A stretch of 54,413 bases of DNA, from contig JAUICO010000018.1 of NCBI GenBank assembly GCA_030427825.1, forward strand, positions 1 to 54,413. Reading direction: 5' to 3'. The position numbers were made by a program, and so were the translations under genes. The stretch is from a bacterium (GTDB lineage: Bacteria; Myxococcota_A; Bradymonadia; REDH01). The first letter of the stretch is position 1. Each line of letters opens with the position of its first letter. This document shows positions 17,246 through 26,264 of the stretch, in pieces. The notes under the pieces were generated by a model that was given only the letters and a program-made list of their open reading frames with translations, was not told where the DNA came from and did not search any database.

Positions 17246-18528
17246 CGAAACTGCTCGTTGTCGCAGAGCTGATCATAGGAGCCGAAGACGCCTTCCGGGT
17301 CATCGACCAGGTCGAGCGCTTCCACCGGGTCGTTGTCTGCAGAGTGTGGGTCGAAGCGCCGCAGAATCTCGTAGCGGGTGTTTCGCTCGATGGGTGAGCG
17401 GCCGGCGTCGCGGATTACTCGGCGTAGGGTGGCAGGTGTCATCAGCTGACCGTGTGCGGCTCCCGCCGTGGTGCTGATGCTCTCGTTCATTAAGGTTCCG
17501 CCGAGGTCGTTGACGCCGCAATCGAGCAACCACTGGGACATGCGCAGCCCCTCTTTTACCCAGCTCGCCTGGATGTTGCGGAAGTCGGCACCCAGGATGA
17601 GACGGGCGATCGCGTAGAGGCGAATGACGTCGTTGCCGGTCGGTCCGGGGGACACGCCGGGCACCTCAGAGCTGAGAAAGAGCGGCGACTCTTCGTGCAC
17701 GAATGACAGGGGGACAAACTCGGTGAAGCCGCCGGTCTGGCGCTGGATTGATCGAAGCAACTCCATATGCCGGACGCGGTCGGCGGCGGTCTCGACGTGC
17801 CCGAACATCATCGTCGCGCTGGTTGGTATCCCGAGCTCGTGCGCGCTGCGAACCACCTCGACCCACTCGTCGGTCGTGATTCGCCCCGGTGAAATCCGAT
17901 TTCGCAGGCGGTCGTCGAGGATCTCTGCCGAGGTGCCGGGTAGACTGCCCAGCCCCGCGTTCTTGAGCTCTGCGATGTACGCAGAGAAGCTCATGCCGGC
18001 GAGCTTCGCGCCGTACTTCACTTCTTCGGGCGAGAAGGCGTGAATGTGCAGGTCGGGCAGCTCGGTGGAGATTGCCTCGCAGATATCGATGTACGCGCGC
18101 CCCTTCAGAGTCGGTGCGAGGCCGGCCTGTACACAGACCTCTGTGGCGCCCATTGCAGCGGCCTGCCGGGCGCGTTGCACCAGCTCGGAGGTGTCCAGGT
18201 AGTAGGCCTGTTCCGAGCGAAGTTCCCGCGAGAAGGCGCAGAAGCGGCAGCTCTTCACGCAGACGTTGGTGAAGTTGATGTTGCGATTGACGACCCAGCT
18301 GACCTCATCGCCCACCTGACGCCGTCGCAGCTCGTCGGCGACAGTGATCAGCCCGTGCAGCTCGCGGCCTCTGGCGCTGAAGAGCCGGACCGCGTCTTCG
18401 CCTCCGATGTCTTCGCCGTCGAGCGCGCGGCTCAGGGTACCGGCGACCTGCCGGTCGAGACCGTCGAGGACAGCGCCGACGTTGTTGGTCAGGGCCGAGA
18501 CTTGTGGCGGGTTCGCAGGATGGTTCAC
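17149..18528 (-). CDS. cofH: Fo synthase subunit 2 (radical SAM)
   Basis: Radical-SAM enzyme that, with CofG, builds the deazaflavin Fo from tyrosine and a flavin precursor. GTG 18528 overlaps the cofG stop (GTGA). The cluster motif is CVKSCRFC (CxxxCxxC) near residue 90, followed by the CofH/MqnC-type LPDLHIHAFSPEEV, GLGSLPGTSAEIL, ATMMFGHVE and LGGTLMNESISTTAGA. At 459 aa it has a C-terminal tail of roughly 60-70 residues beyond the conserved IERNTRY end. The final 97 bases of this tail overlap cofC on the other strand. Confidence 0.93.
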   Translation of the reverse strand: MNHPANPPQVSALTNNVGAVLDGLDRQVAGTLSRALDGEDIGGEDAVRLFSARGRELHGLITVADELRRRQVGDEVSWVVNRNINFTNVCVKSCRFCAFSRELRSEQAYYLDTSELVQRARQAAAMGATEVCVQAGLAPTLKGRAYIDICEAISTELPDLHIHAFSPEEVKYGAKLAGMSFSAYIAELKNAGLGSLPGTSAEILDDRLRNRISPGRITTDEWVEVVRSAHELGIPTSATMMFGHVETAADRVRHMELLRSIQRQTGGFTEFVPLSFVHEESPLFLSSEVPGVSPGPTGNDVIRLYAIARLILGADFRNIQASWVKEGLRMSQWLLDCGVNDLGGTLMNESISTTAGAAHGQLMTPATLRRVIRDAGRSPIERNTRYEILRRFDPHSADNDPVEALDLVDDPEGVFGSYDQLCDNEQFRYDFESFRKARRKERASTSTGDAPQAAADSSR

Positions 18529-19706
18529 AGGCGACTCTCTGAGATCTGGTTGGCTGTCGTCAGCTTCTGAAGCGCGCGGCGGGTCGGGGCTACAAGGCGC
18601 TCGTCGAGCCAGCCCGGCTCTTCGACGTAGCGTTCGTAAATCGGCAGCCTCGGTGTCAGGCCGAAGCCGGCGCTCTCGCATGACCGCTTCAAGCCGTCCA
18701 GGTGGGGCCACGGGTAGCCGGGGCTGATGAAGTCCGGCGTGACAGGGCTGATGCCGCCCCAGTCGTTGAGGCCGGCGTGCACGAGGGACGCGAAGGAGTT
18801 CGGGTTCAGGTTCGGCGGCGCCTGGACGCTGATTTCATCCTCCAGGAGCACTCTCGCGAGGGCGATCGTGTGCACCATCTCGGCTTCACCCGGCTCCGGC
18901 GAGTCGGCCATCACGATGTCCGGCCGGGCTCGGAAGTTCTGAACAATGACTTCCTGAATGTGGCCGTACTCCCGGTGCAGATCGCGGATCGCCAGCAGGG
19001 TATCGACGCGCTCTTCGAGGGTTTCGCCGATGCCGATGAGCAGTCCTGAGGTGAACGGGATCCGCAGCTCGCCGGCCTCACGCGTCATGCGCAGCCTCAC
19101 CTCCGGGCGCTTATCCGGCGCGCGAAAATGAGGCATCCCCCGCTCGCAGAGCCGCGGCGAGACGTTTTCGAGCATCAGCCCCAGTGACACATTGACCCGC
19201 CGCAGGCGCTGCATGTCGTCGGCGCTCAAGATGCCGGCGTTGGTGTGGGGAAACACGCCGAGCTCCAGAGCACGCTCTCCGCACTCTTCGAGGTATTCGA
19301 CGGTAGAGCGGACGCCGAGAGATGTGAGGGTGCGTCGGTATGCAGAGAAGGCTGTTTCCGGTGTGTCACCGAGACAGAACAGGGCTTCGGTGCAGCCGGC
19401 TGTAGCGCCTGCTTCGAGGGTCTTCAGCACCTCATCCGGGCGCATGGTCCACTCACCCTCGTCGCCCGGTGAGCGTCGGAACGAGCAGTAATCGCAGCGG
19501 TTGCGACATAGGTTGGTCAGCGGCAGAAAGACCTTTGGTGAAAAGGTCAGCGTACGCCCCCAGGCTCGGTCGCGCCGCGCCGCCGCCGCATCGCAGAGTC
19601 CGGCGCTGTCCGCTGCCGTGACCGTGGCGAGAAGTAACGCCTCGTCGCGCTCCAGCTCTCCATCTGCGGCGCGAAGCAGCAGGTGATTCAGTCCCTTGGT
19701 GTCCAC
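18525..19706 (-). CDS. cofG: Fo synthase subunit 1 (radical SAM)
   Basis: Partner of CofH in Fo formation; closes the deazaflavin ring. 393 aa from GTG 19706. The cluster motif is NLCRNRCDYCSF (CxxxCxxC) near residue 67-75, followed by GCTEALFCLGDTPE, FPHTNAGIL, LGLMLENVSPRL, SGLLIGIGETLEERVD, IQEVIVQNFRA and GLNDWGGISPVTPDFI, the CofG half of FbiC. Here it is a separate gene upstream of cofH rather than fused as in actinobacteria. Ends with TGA inside the cofH start. Confidence 0.93.
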   Translation of the reverse strand: MDTKGLNHLLLRAADGELERDEALLLATVTAADSAGLCDAAAARRDRAWGRTLTFSPKVFLPLTNLCRNRCDYCSFRRSPGDEGEWTMRPDEVLKTLEAGATAGCTEALFCLGDTPETAFSAYRRTLTSLGVRSTVEYLEECGERALELGVFPHTNAGILSADDMQRLRRVNVSLGLMLENVSPRLCERGMPHFRAPDKRPEVRLRMTREAGELRIPFTSGLLIGIGETLEERVDTLLAIRDLHREYGHIQEVIVQNFRARPDIVMADSPEPGEAEMVHTIALARVLLEDEISVQAPPNLNPNSFASLVHAGLNDWGGISPVTPDFISPGYPWPHLDGLKRSCESAGFGLTPRLPIYERYVEEPGWLDERLVAPTRRALQKLTTANQISESRL

Positions 19707-19950
19707 AGTTGCGCTATTCCCGAGCGGTGAGAGCGTGCCGCAGCCTCGCTCATATCTGAGGGACTGTCACCCTCTGAAGGCCCCGCCGCAGGCTCTCACT
19801 CTCGCGGGGATACTTTTCAAAGCTCGCAGAGGAGCGCGCGGTCTGATCGACATACCAATGAATGGCCGCCGTAGAGCCCGGAGGTACATAATCACCGGCT
19901 GCGGGTCGCGCACGCATCGCAAAGGTGGTCGCCGCATCGGGACACGTCGT

Positions 19951-20466
19951 TCAGTGAGCCGGGTTCGTCGCCAACGCAGTACGGATCGTGTCCTGTGAGA
20001 CGGCTCCGACCATGCGGGCGACGACGTTTCCGTCTCGGATTACCCACGAGGTCGGGGTCGCGTAGACACCCCAGAGGCTCTGCGCCCGTGCGGGGATTCG
20101 TGCATGGCGGATGTCGCTGCCCGCAGCGTCGCGGATCGCTCTGTGCTCACAGTTGTCAACGTCGGAGTAGACGAAGACGACGTCAACGGACGCCGCCGTC
20201 AGCTCGTCCCGCATCGCGCGAAGGTCACGTTCGAGCAGGTTGCAGGCTTCGCACCAGGCGCTTGAGAACACCACCAGCGCCCGATCCATTGACGGCGCTT
20301 CAGCGCACGCGACCGGGAGTGCGGCGGGTTCAAAGGGATCCTCGAAGACGGTGAGCTCAGCCTCGAGCTCGGAGCCGACCGCGCGGGATTGTGGCAGGCT
20401 CAGCGCGGCGGTGCAGATCATTGTGACCGCCGCCGCAGTTACAGCTGCTCTCAACGTGTACTTCAC
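19951..20466 (-). CDS. Exported thioredoxin-fold protein (WCEAC)
   Basis: 171 aa from GTG 20466, which shares four bases with the upstream stop. Signal peptide to about residue 30, then a thioredoxin fold: VVFSSAWCEACNLLERDL with a CEAC active site, VDVVFVYSDVD, and the cis-proline strand TPTSWVIRDG. The central pair Glu-Ala is unusual for a thioredoxin but similar motifs occur in TlpA/SoxW-like proteins. It is probably a periplasmic reductase or a dedicated disulfide-handling protein. It is coupled to the membrane protein upstream. Confidence 0.8.
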   Translation of the reverse strand: MKYTLRAAVTAAAVTMICTAALSLPQSRAVGSELEAELTVFEDPFEPAALPVACAEAPSMDRALVVFSSAWCEACNLLERDLRAMRDELTAASVDVVFVYSDVDNCEHRAIRDAAGSDIRHARIPARAQSLWGVYATPTSWVIRDGNVVARMVGAVSQDTIRTALATNPAH

Positions 20467-21062
20467 ACCCACACCCCGCTGTGACGCCGTGCGGCACGTA
20501 CTGCGGTGAGGGCGACAGCGATGTGAAGAATCCAGGTGATGAGGGGAAATCGCCCTCCCGCCGCAAGGACAAAGATGGTGATCACTGTGGCGTTGAGCAA
20601 CGTGACCGTGACTCCTACGACCAGGGCTTTTGCGCCGTGCGCCTGCACCAGGGAGGCCGAGGCGATCAGGGCGGCCCCTGCGAGAATGGCGTTGTATCCG
20701 TGGCCGGTCAGCATCAGGAAGCGTTGATCGAACACGGCGGCGAAGAGGCCCAGCGCCAGCGTCCACAATCCCAGGCACTGCAGGGCCGCGACACCGAGCC
20801 GTACGGCGGATTGCGTTCGCAGCAGGGGCGTCATCAGGGGCGCGCCTTCGCGCTCGATCACCAGCTTCGGCGCGGGCTCCCTGGTCAGTCTGGCGCGGTA
20901 GCGATCCCCGCCGTGTTCCCACGCCAGGCCCCGTCGCAGCTCTGAAGCGCTCGCCCCGACTACCCGCTCACGGACGTGGGCCGGCGCATCTGCAGTCAGA
21001 GATCCGGCTGCAAAGGCGGTGTTTGCGCTTTCGTGGTGCGCGGAGATCACGATCATTCTCAT
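20463..21062 (-). CDS. Unknown membrane protein (about 199 aa)
   Basis: Not recognised. The first 80 or so residues are hydrophilic, with an Arg-rich segment and LVIEREGAPL. Four hydrophobic helices follow, from about residue 85 to the end (LGVAALQCLGLWTLALGLFA, AILAGAALIASASLV, ALVVGVTVTLL and ITWILHIAVAL-like), giving a DUF-like small polytopic protein. ATG 21062 is chosen; GTG 21092 and ATG 21056 are alternatives and no start has a strong ribosome site. It overlaps the thioredoxin-like gene by four bases and is divergent from map. Confidence 0.6.
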   Translation of the reverse strand: MRMIVISAHHESANTAFAAGSLTADAPAHVRERVVGASASELRRGLAWEHGGDRYRARLTREPAPKLVIEREGAPLMTPLLRTQSAVRLGVAALQCLGLWTLALGLFAAVFDQRFLMLTGHGYNAILAGAALIASASLVQAHGAKALVVGVTVTLLNATVITIFVLAAGGRFPLITWILHIAVALTAVRAARRHSGVWV

Positions 21063-21116
21063 CTGGCAGAATCGGGTGACGATGCTATGCACCGCCCGCC
21101 TGAAACAGGAGAATAC

Positions 21117-21956
21117 ATGCTCTTCGGAAATTCCTCACGTCGTATCGCACGAAAGAGTGCCGCAGACCTTGAGATGATGCGTGCTGCCGGCCGACTGGCC
21201 TCACGCTGTCTGCAGGAGATCATCGCCGAGGTGAAGCCCGGCATTACCACCCAGGACATCGACGACCTGCAGATGCAGTTCTGCGAACGTCACGGAGTGA
21301 TCCCGGCGCCCCTCAACTACATGGGCTCCGCGAGCTATCCCTTTCCGAAGAGCATCTGCACGTCGATCAATGAGGTCGTGTGCCACGGAATCCCCACTGA
21401 GAAGCGTATCCTGAAAGAGGGCGACATCGTCGGCGTCGACGTGACTCTGATCGTCGACGGGTTTCATGGCGACAACGCCGCAACCGTCCCTGTCGGTGCG
21501 GTGTCCGCAGACGCGGCGCGGCTGATGGCTGACACGCTCGAATCCCTTCGATTAGGCATCGCGGCGGTGCGCCCCGGCGGACACCTCCAGGACATCGGCC
21601 GCGCGATTCAGGGCTACGTCGAAGATCGCGGGTACTCGGTCGTGTACGAGTTCGTCGGCCATGGCATCGGGCGAAAGTTTCACGAGGATCCGCAGGTGCC
21701 GCACTCGGTGCAGCGCGGTCCGAACCCACGTTTCGCGTCCGGCATGACCTTTACGATCGAGCCGATGATCAACGAAGGCGTACCCGAGACATCGCTTCTT
21801 GACGATGAGTGGACCGCGGTAACGGCGGACGGAAAGCTGTCCGCACAATACGAGCACACCATCGCGGTCAGTCCTGACGGCGTGGAGATCCTCACCGTGC
21901 AGAATGACGACGGAAGCTGGGAGCCACCCGGTCGGTGTGAGCTGCCGAAAGTCTGA
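21117..21956 (+). CDS. map: Methionine aminopeptidase (type I)
   Basis: Removes the initiator methionine from nascent proteins. 279 aa from ATG 21117 with AGGAG six bases upstream; an ATG at 21087 is less likely. The metal ligands are visible in order: GVDVTLIVDGFHGDNA (two Asp), GHGIGRKFHEDP (His), TFTIEPMI (Glu) and QYEHT (Glu). SICTSINEVVCHGIP is the conserved substrate region. The N-terminal 35 residues before LEMMRAAGRLAS form a short extension. It is divergent from a membrane-protein gene and converges with the CPBP gene. Confidence 0.94.
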   Translation: MLFGNSSRRIARKSAADLEMMRAAGRLASRCLQEIIAEVKPGITTQDIDDLQMQFCERHGVIPAPLNYMGSASYPFPKSICTSINEVVCHGIPTEKRILKEGDIVGVDVTLIVDGFHGDNAATVPVGAVSADAARLMADTLESLRLGIAAVRPGGHLQDIGRAIQGYVEDRGYSVVYEFVGHGIGRKFHEDPQVPHSVQRGPNPRFASGMTFTIEPMINEGVPETSLLDDEWTAVTADGKLSAQYEHTIAVSPDGVEILTVQNDDGSWEPPGRCELPKV

Positions 21957-21988
21957 GCCTCAGACGGCGCTCCGGGGCAGCGCCGCTC

Positions 21989-23458
21989 TCAGCCCTGTCC
22001 GTACATCGCGATGACCGCCACAACGAGCATTCCGTTGTGAACCGCGTGCGCCACCATCGGTGCGATCAGTGAACCCCGCCACTCCCGAAGCAGGGCGAAA
22101 CCGATCGCGAGGCCTGCGAGGGGCGGGATGGCCAGCAGGCCCTGCGGGTGAATCGCAGCGAAAATCAGACCGGTGAGCAGCGCCGCAGCGAATACGCGCA
22201 GGGGTTTGCGAAGGTCGCGAAAGAGCGCCCCGCGAAACAGCGTCTCTTCGAGCAGGGGTGCGACCAGCGCGGCGAGGCCGAGGAAGATGATCTGGCCGAT
22301 GAGACCTGCGTCCTCGAGCTGTACCATGTCGGGGTGGCTCACGACCTCGGTGCCCGCCCCTGCGCCGCCGAGGAGGTTCATCACGGCCTGCAGCACCGCC
22401 ATCACAACCAGGCCGGCGACGAAAATGGGAACGATCGCGAGATAGCCGACGATGCCGGCGCCGACTTCGGCGAAGAAGCCGCGCCCTGCGTGCAGGCCGA
22501 GGTCGTGGCGCATATCGCTCCAAGACACACCACGTACGAGAGGCCAGAAGATGCCCAGGATCCACCCGGCTATGCTCGCGAGGCCGGCGATCATGCCAAG
22601 GCCGGGAATGGTGACCGCGATGGCGCCGCAGGTAGCTGTTATCGCCACGAAGAGCGCGAACGCCTCAAGGTACACGGAGGATTCGATGCGTCTGGGCTCA
22701 AGTCCGAGGCGCATCCGGCCGCCGGTGATACGGAACCAGGCGATTCCCAGCAGCCCGAGTCCAACGAAGAACGCGAGCAGGTAGGACGCGACGAGCCCGC
22801 CGAGTACCACCGCGCTGCGTTTCGCGGCGCCCACGATGGCGAGTCGATCGGGGTGGGTGTCTTCGAGGTCGCGTGTCAGCAGCAGCTGTGCAGACCAGCC
22901 CAGCTCAAGCTCGAGCAGCTCGCGATCCGCGTCGCTGACGGCGTCAGGGGATGCGATCGCCCGGCGCAGGACGGTGTCGAATGCAGCCGGGACCCCGGTG
23001 TTTTCGTCGTCGGCCGGCAGTGACGGAATCTGATCGAGGAGCTCAAGGGCCTCGGCCTGGCGTTCGCCATTTCCGATATCGAGTCCGGCAACGATCGCTG
23101 CGGCGTGACGCGCGAGGGTCGGTGTGGTCCCCATCGCGTGGATATCATCAACGAAGGTACGGCTGGGCTCGCCGAGACCGAACTCGATCATGGTCAGAGC
23201 GATCCTGCCGTTGGTCTCAAGGCCCTGAATGGCCGCGCGCTCGTTCAGCTGCGGGTTCTGCTCCTTTGTGGCGATGGTCGAGACGATGATGACCAGCACC
23301 GCCACGAGGATCACCGCAAAGGATGCCGTCGCTGACGTCTTCGGACCGGGCTTAGGCTCCGGCGCCGCAGCTTCAGTGCCGAAAAACGCTTCTTCGGCCG
23401 CGCCTGGCGGCTCGTAGATCGGCAGGTCGTCTTTCAGGGGAACCCTCGGCTCTGACAC
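21989..23458 (-). CDS. CPBP-family intramembrane metalloprotease
   Basis: 489 aa from GTG 23458. The N-terminal cytoplasmic tail (50 residues) precedes a membrane helix, a soluble helical insert of about 150 residues, then six or more membrane helices. The CPBP (Abi/CAAX-protease-like) motifs lie near the C-terminus: EETLFRG (EExxxR), FAAIHPQ (FxxxH) and HAVHNG (HxxxN). Relatives process prenylated or small peptides or act in bacteriocin self-immunity; the substrate here is unknown. It is longer than average because of the N-terminal half. Confidence 0.88.
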   Translation of the reverse strand: MSEPRVPLKDDLPIYEPPGAAEEAFFGTEAAAPEPKPGPKTSATASFAVILVAVLVIIVSTIATKEQNPQLNERAAIQGLETNGRIALTMIEFGLGEPSRTFVDDIHAMGTTPTLARHAAAIVAGLDIGNGERQAEALELLDQIPSLPADDENTGVPAAFDTVLRRAIASPDAVSDADRELLELELGWSAQLLLTRDLEDTHPDRLAIVGAAKRSAVVLGGLVASYLLAFFVGLGLLGIAWFRITGGRMRLGLEPRRIESSVYLEAFALFVAITATCGAIAVTIPGLGMIAGLASIAGWILGIFWPLVRGVSWSDMRHDLGLHAGRGFFAEVGAGIVGYLAIVPIFVAGLVVMAVLQAVMNLLGGAGAGTEVVSHPDMVQLEDAGLIGQIIFLGLAALVAPLLEETLFRGALFRDLRKPLRVFAAALLTGLIFAAIHPQGLLAIPPLAGLAIGFALLREWRGSLIAPMVAHAVHNGMLVVAVIAMYGQG

Positions 23459-23557
23459 AAATCACCTGCTGCTGGGGGACAGGACAACGCCGTACACCAC
23501 CGCCCGAATTCCATCCAGGCGTGCTTGCGAGACTGCTCCCACGACAGCCAGGGCACA

Positions 23558-24907
23558 ATGCGTTATGGCGCGCCCATGGATTGTCTCATTATTGGAGCCG
23601 GATCGGCAGGCGCAACTGCCGCCGTGTACCTCGCATCAAAGGGCCTCAAGGTTGTCGTGGTCGACAAGCGACCGCGCGCGCGCTCCGGCGCGCGCTGGAT
23701 CAACGGGGTCGAAGACACGTTGTTTGAAGAGCTCGATCTTGGAGTCGTCCCGGAGGGCGTCTTCGCGCACACGGCGCGACGCTTCGTGATCACGACCCTC
23801 GAAGGCAGCGCGCGCTCCGTCGTTGAACGCCCCGGCACACACGCCGTGCACATGCGGGCGTTGAATAAATGGCTGATCGAATTTGCTGAGCGCGAGGGCG
23901 CGACCTTCCGCTTTGAATGCGAGGCCGCCGTTGGTCCCTGGGACGGCGCCGAGCGCGAAGTGACATTGAACGGGCGCAGGAGCCGCGTGCCCCTGGTGAT
24001 CGATGCGACGGGCTTCAGGCTTCCCGAAGATCGGGGAGACTTCAGCCCGCAGCACGACGCGTGCACCGCCTACCAGGCCACGTATCGAATCGATGACAGG
24101 GCGGCAGCGGGTCGGTGGCTTGAGAAGAAGCGAATCGAGCCCGGCGACACCCTCTCGATCGCCAGCGTTGAAGGCGGCTGGTCGGTACTCAACGTGATGG
24201 TGGATCCGCGTCTGGAGACTGTCGAAGTCCTGACGGGGACGATGTTTCGAGAGCACCTGCGTACCGGCGTGCAGGTCGCCAGAGACTTCCTCCGTGAAAA
24301 CCCCTGGATTGGCAAACGGCGTTATGGCGGCGGGCGCATGATCCCGTTGCGGCCGCTGACAGAGTCCTTCGTTGACGATGGCATGATGTACGTCGGCGAC
24401 TGTGTCGGTCAGGTGTTTCCGCAACACGGCAGCGGTGTGGCCGCGGGCATGCGTGCCGCGGCCATGGCGGCCGAGGTGGGAGCCGCAGCGGTGCAGCTGG
24501 GCGACACCCGGGCGTCGAACTTGTGGTCGTACAACAGCGACTGGCAGCGGACGCGCGGAGCAGTCCACGCCTTCTACCAGCCGATTCGCTACGTCACCTC
24601 GTCGTTCACTCCCGAGCAGAGTCGCGCGATGATCTCGGCGGGCCTGATCGGTGGCAAAGGACTACGCGCCGCGCTGGCGGCTGAAGTCGCGCCGGTGGAC
24701 CTCAGCGTGTTGCCGAGAGCGGTGCTGCACGTCGCAGAGCTTGCACCGATGCTGCCACGGTTGATCAGCACCCTGGGGCTTTCTCAGGGCGTTTACCGGC
24801 ACTACCGCAGCTATCCGAAGCGCGGCCCCGTCGGCGACTACGACGCGTGGCTCAGTCGGGCGCGCATGTTGATGCGCCAGGCACGAAACCTCTCGCTGGA
24901 ACCCTGA
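23558..24907 (+). CDS. Geranylgeranyl-reductase-family FAD oxidoreductase
   Basis: Flavin-dependent oxidoreductase, 449 aa, starting at ATG 23558 (AGGG upstream) or ATG 23576. It opens with the dinucleotide motif LIIGAGSAGATAAVYLASKG and VVVVDKRPRA; a second FAD contact, MMYVGDCVGQVFPQHGSGVAAGMRAA split across GD and GSG, sits near residue 280. LVIDATGFRLP is the middle FAD strand. The C-terminal 120 residues are helical and lipid-facing in relatives that reduce prenyl chains or hydroxylate aromatics. Followed after 16 bases by an SDR gene, so the two may act on one lipid-like substrate. Confidence 0.82.
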   Translation: MRYGAPMDCLIIGAGSAGATAAVYLASKGLKVVVVDKRPRARSGARWINGVEDTLFEELDLGVVPEGVFAHTARRFVITTLEGSARSVVERPGTHAVHMRALNKWLIEFAEREGATFRFECEAAVGPWDGAEREVTLNGRRSRVPLVIDATGFRLPEDRGDFSPQHDACTAYQATYRIDDRAAAGRWLEKKRIEPGDTLSIASVEGGWSVLNVMVDPRLETVEVLTGTMFREHLRTGVQVARDFLRENPWIGKRRYGGGRMIPLRPLTESFVDDGMMYVGDCVGQVFPQHGSGVAAGMRAAAMAAEVGAAAVQLGDTRASNLWSYNSDWQRTRGAVHAFYQPIRYVTSSFTPEQSRAMISAGLIGGKGLRAALAAEVAPVDLSVLPRAVLHVAELAPMLPRLISTLGLSQGVYRHYRSYPKRGPVGDYDAWLSRARMLMRQARNLSLEP

Positions 24908-24923
24908 GCTGACGGAGACACCA

Positions 24924-25736
24924 TTGGGTAAGCAACGATTTTTGGGCAGGGTGGTTTGGATCACCGGTGGCGGCAGCGGGATCGGCCGCGAGTTGGCTCT
25001 GGCCTTCGCGAGGGAGGGCGCCGCGGTGGCGGTCTCGGGCCGACGACAGGAGCGGCTCGACGAAGTCGCCGCCGAGCTGGACGCAACGGCAGGATCCGGG
25101 CTCGCCGTGCATTGTGATGTCACCGACGAAGAGTCCGTCGCCGCCGCTGTTGCGACCGTGGTCGAATCGCTGGGGCGTCTTGATGTCGCGGTGGCGAACG
25201 CCGGATTCGCGGTGGCTGGTAAGGTCGAGACCCTGAGCGCCGCGGATTGGCGTCGCCAGTTCGAGACCAACGTGATCGGGCTTACATCGACCGCGCGCGC
25301 CGCGATCCCGCACCTGAAGCAGACGCAGGGTCGCCTGGCCCTTGTAGGCAGCGTCAGCAGCTTCGTGGCGATGCCCGGCGTCGGCCCCTACCACTCTTCA
25401 AAGTATGCCGTGCGTGCCATCGGCCAGACCCTGTCGATGGAGCTGCATGGCAGCGGCGTGTCCTGCACGACGATTCATCCGGGTTTTGTCGAGAGTGAGA
25501 TCGCGCAGGTCGATAACCGCGGCAGGTTCAACCCGAAGCGCCCGGACCGCCGCCCGGCGAAGCTGATGTGGGCCGCAGATCGTGCCGCGCGCGTGATGGT
25601 AAATTCCATCCACCGCAGACAACGGGAGCGCGTGTTCACCGGCCACGGCCGGGTGATTGGGTGGATCGGACGTCACATGCCGGGTGCAGCGCACTTCTTT
25701 ATTACCCGGAGCTCGGTGAAGTACGGGCGCAACTGA
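24924..25736 (+). CDS. Short-chain dehydrogenase/reductase
   Basis: NAD(P)-dependent classical SDR, 270 aa, TTG start with GGAG upstream. The cofactor motif is TGGGSGIG at residues 14-21, with GRR after the second strand favouring NADPH. ANAGFA, the catalytic Ser in LVGSVSSF, and YHSSK (Tyr and Lys) are all present. The HPGFVESEI loop is typical. A basic, aromatic C-terminal extension after ERVFTGHG resembles SDRs associated with membranes. Substrate unknown. In operon-like spacing after the flavoprotein. Confidence 0.88.
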   Translation: MGKQRFLGRVVWITGGGSGIGRELALAFAREGAAVAVSGRRQERLDEVAAELDATAGSGLAVHCDVTDEESVAAAVATVVESLGRLDVAVANAGFAVAGKVETLSAADWRRQFETNVIGLTSTARAAIPHLKQTQGRLALVGSVSSFVAMPGVGPYHSSKYAVRAIGQTLSMELHGSGVSCTTIHPGFVESEIAQVDNRGRFNPKRPDRRPAKLMWAADRAARVMVNSIHRRQRERVFTGHGRVIGWIGRHMPGAAHFFITRSSVKYGRN

Positions 25737-25766
25737 TTGGGCGCACAGCCATTCACCGAATGAGGG

Positions 25767-26264
25767 CTATCGGGTCAGCGCATCCAGGACGAGACGCGCC
25801 GTGTCCCGTTCGACGTCGTCATCAATGCCGACAACCAGATCGCCTACGTGCACGAAGTAGCCTTCGTCGACCATGCCGCGAATTCCCTGAAGCATGCGCG
25901 CGCCGTCTTCGGCGCGCTGAAAGATGAGGATACCGCCCTCAACCCGCTCGCCGCCGACATCGATCTCAAACACGAGTATGCGGACGTGAATGGAGGGCCC
26001 GGTGGACATGACCGGCATGTCGGATTCCTCCTCGTGCAGCTGAGAGACTCGCCAGCCCTGACCTTCGAGTCGGGCGCGGACGGCGTCGAGGGTGCGCGGG
26101 ATTCCGCTGTCGCGGTGGGGTGTGACCTCAATGCGAAGGAGCTCGGCGTGAGCCGGGGCGGTACTCACGGTGCAGGCGACCGTGAATGCAAATGCGAACG
26201 TCGCCGCGAACGCAGCCGGCAGGGCAACGCCTGACGGCAACGCCACGGCGCGGGGCAGTCTCAT
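25767..26264 (-). CDS. Unknown exported protein (165 aa)
   Basis: Signal peptide with a long Ala/Phe-rich hydrophobic core (about residues 15-35) and a likely cleavage after AHA. The mature 120 residues form an alternating strand-helix pattern with GWRVSQLHEEES, IHVRILVFEIDVGG and DTARLVLDAL. Family not recognised. ATG 26264 overlaps the upstream stop by four bases. Third gene of an operon with an ECH1-like enzyme and an unknown 321-aa protein; its role is unknown. Confidence 0.7.
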   Translation of the reverse strand: MRLPRAVALPSGVALPAAFAATFAFAFTVACTVSTAPAHAELLRIEVTPHRDSGIPRTLDAVRARLEGQGWRVSQLHEEESDMPVMSTGPSIHVRILVFEIDVGGERVEGGILIFQRAEDGARMLQGIRGMVDEGYFVHVGDLVVGIDDDVERDTARLVLDALTR

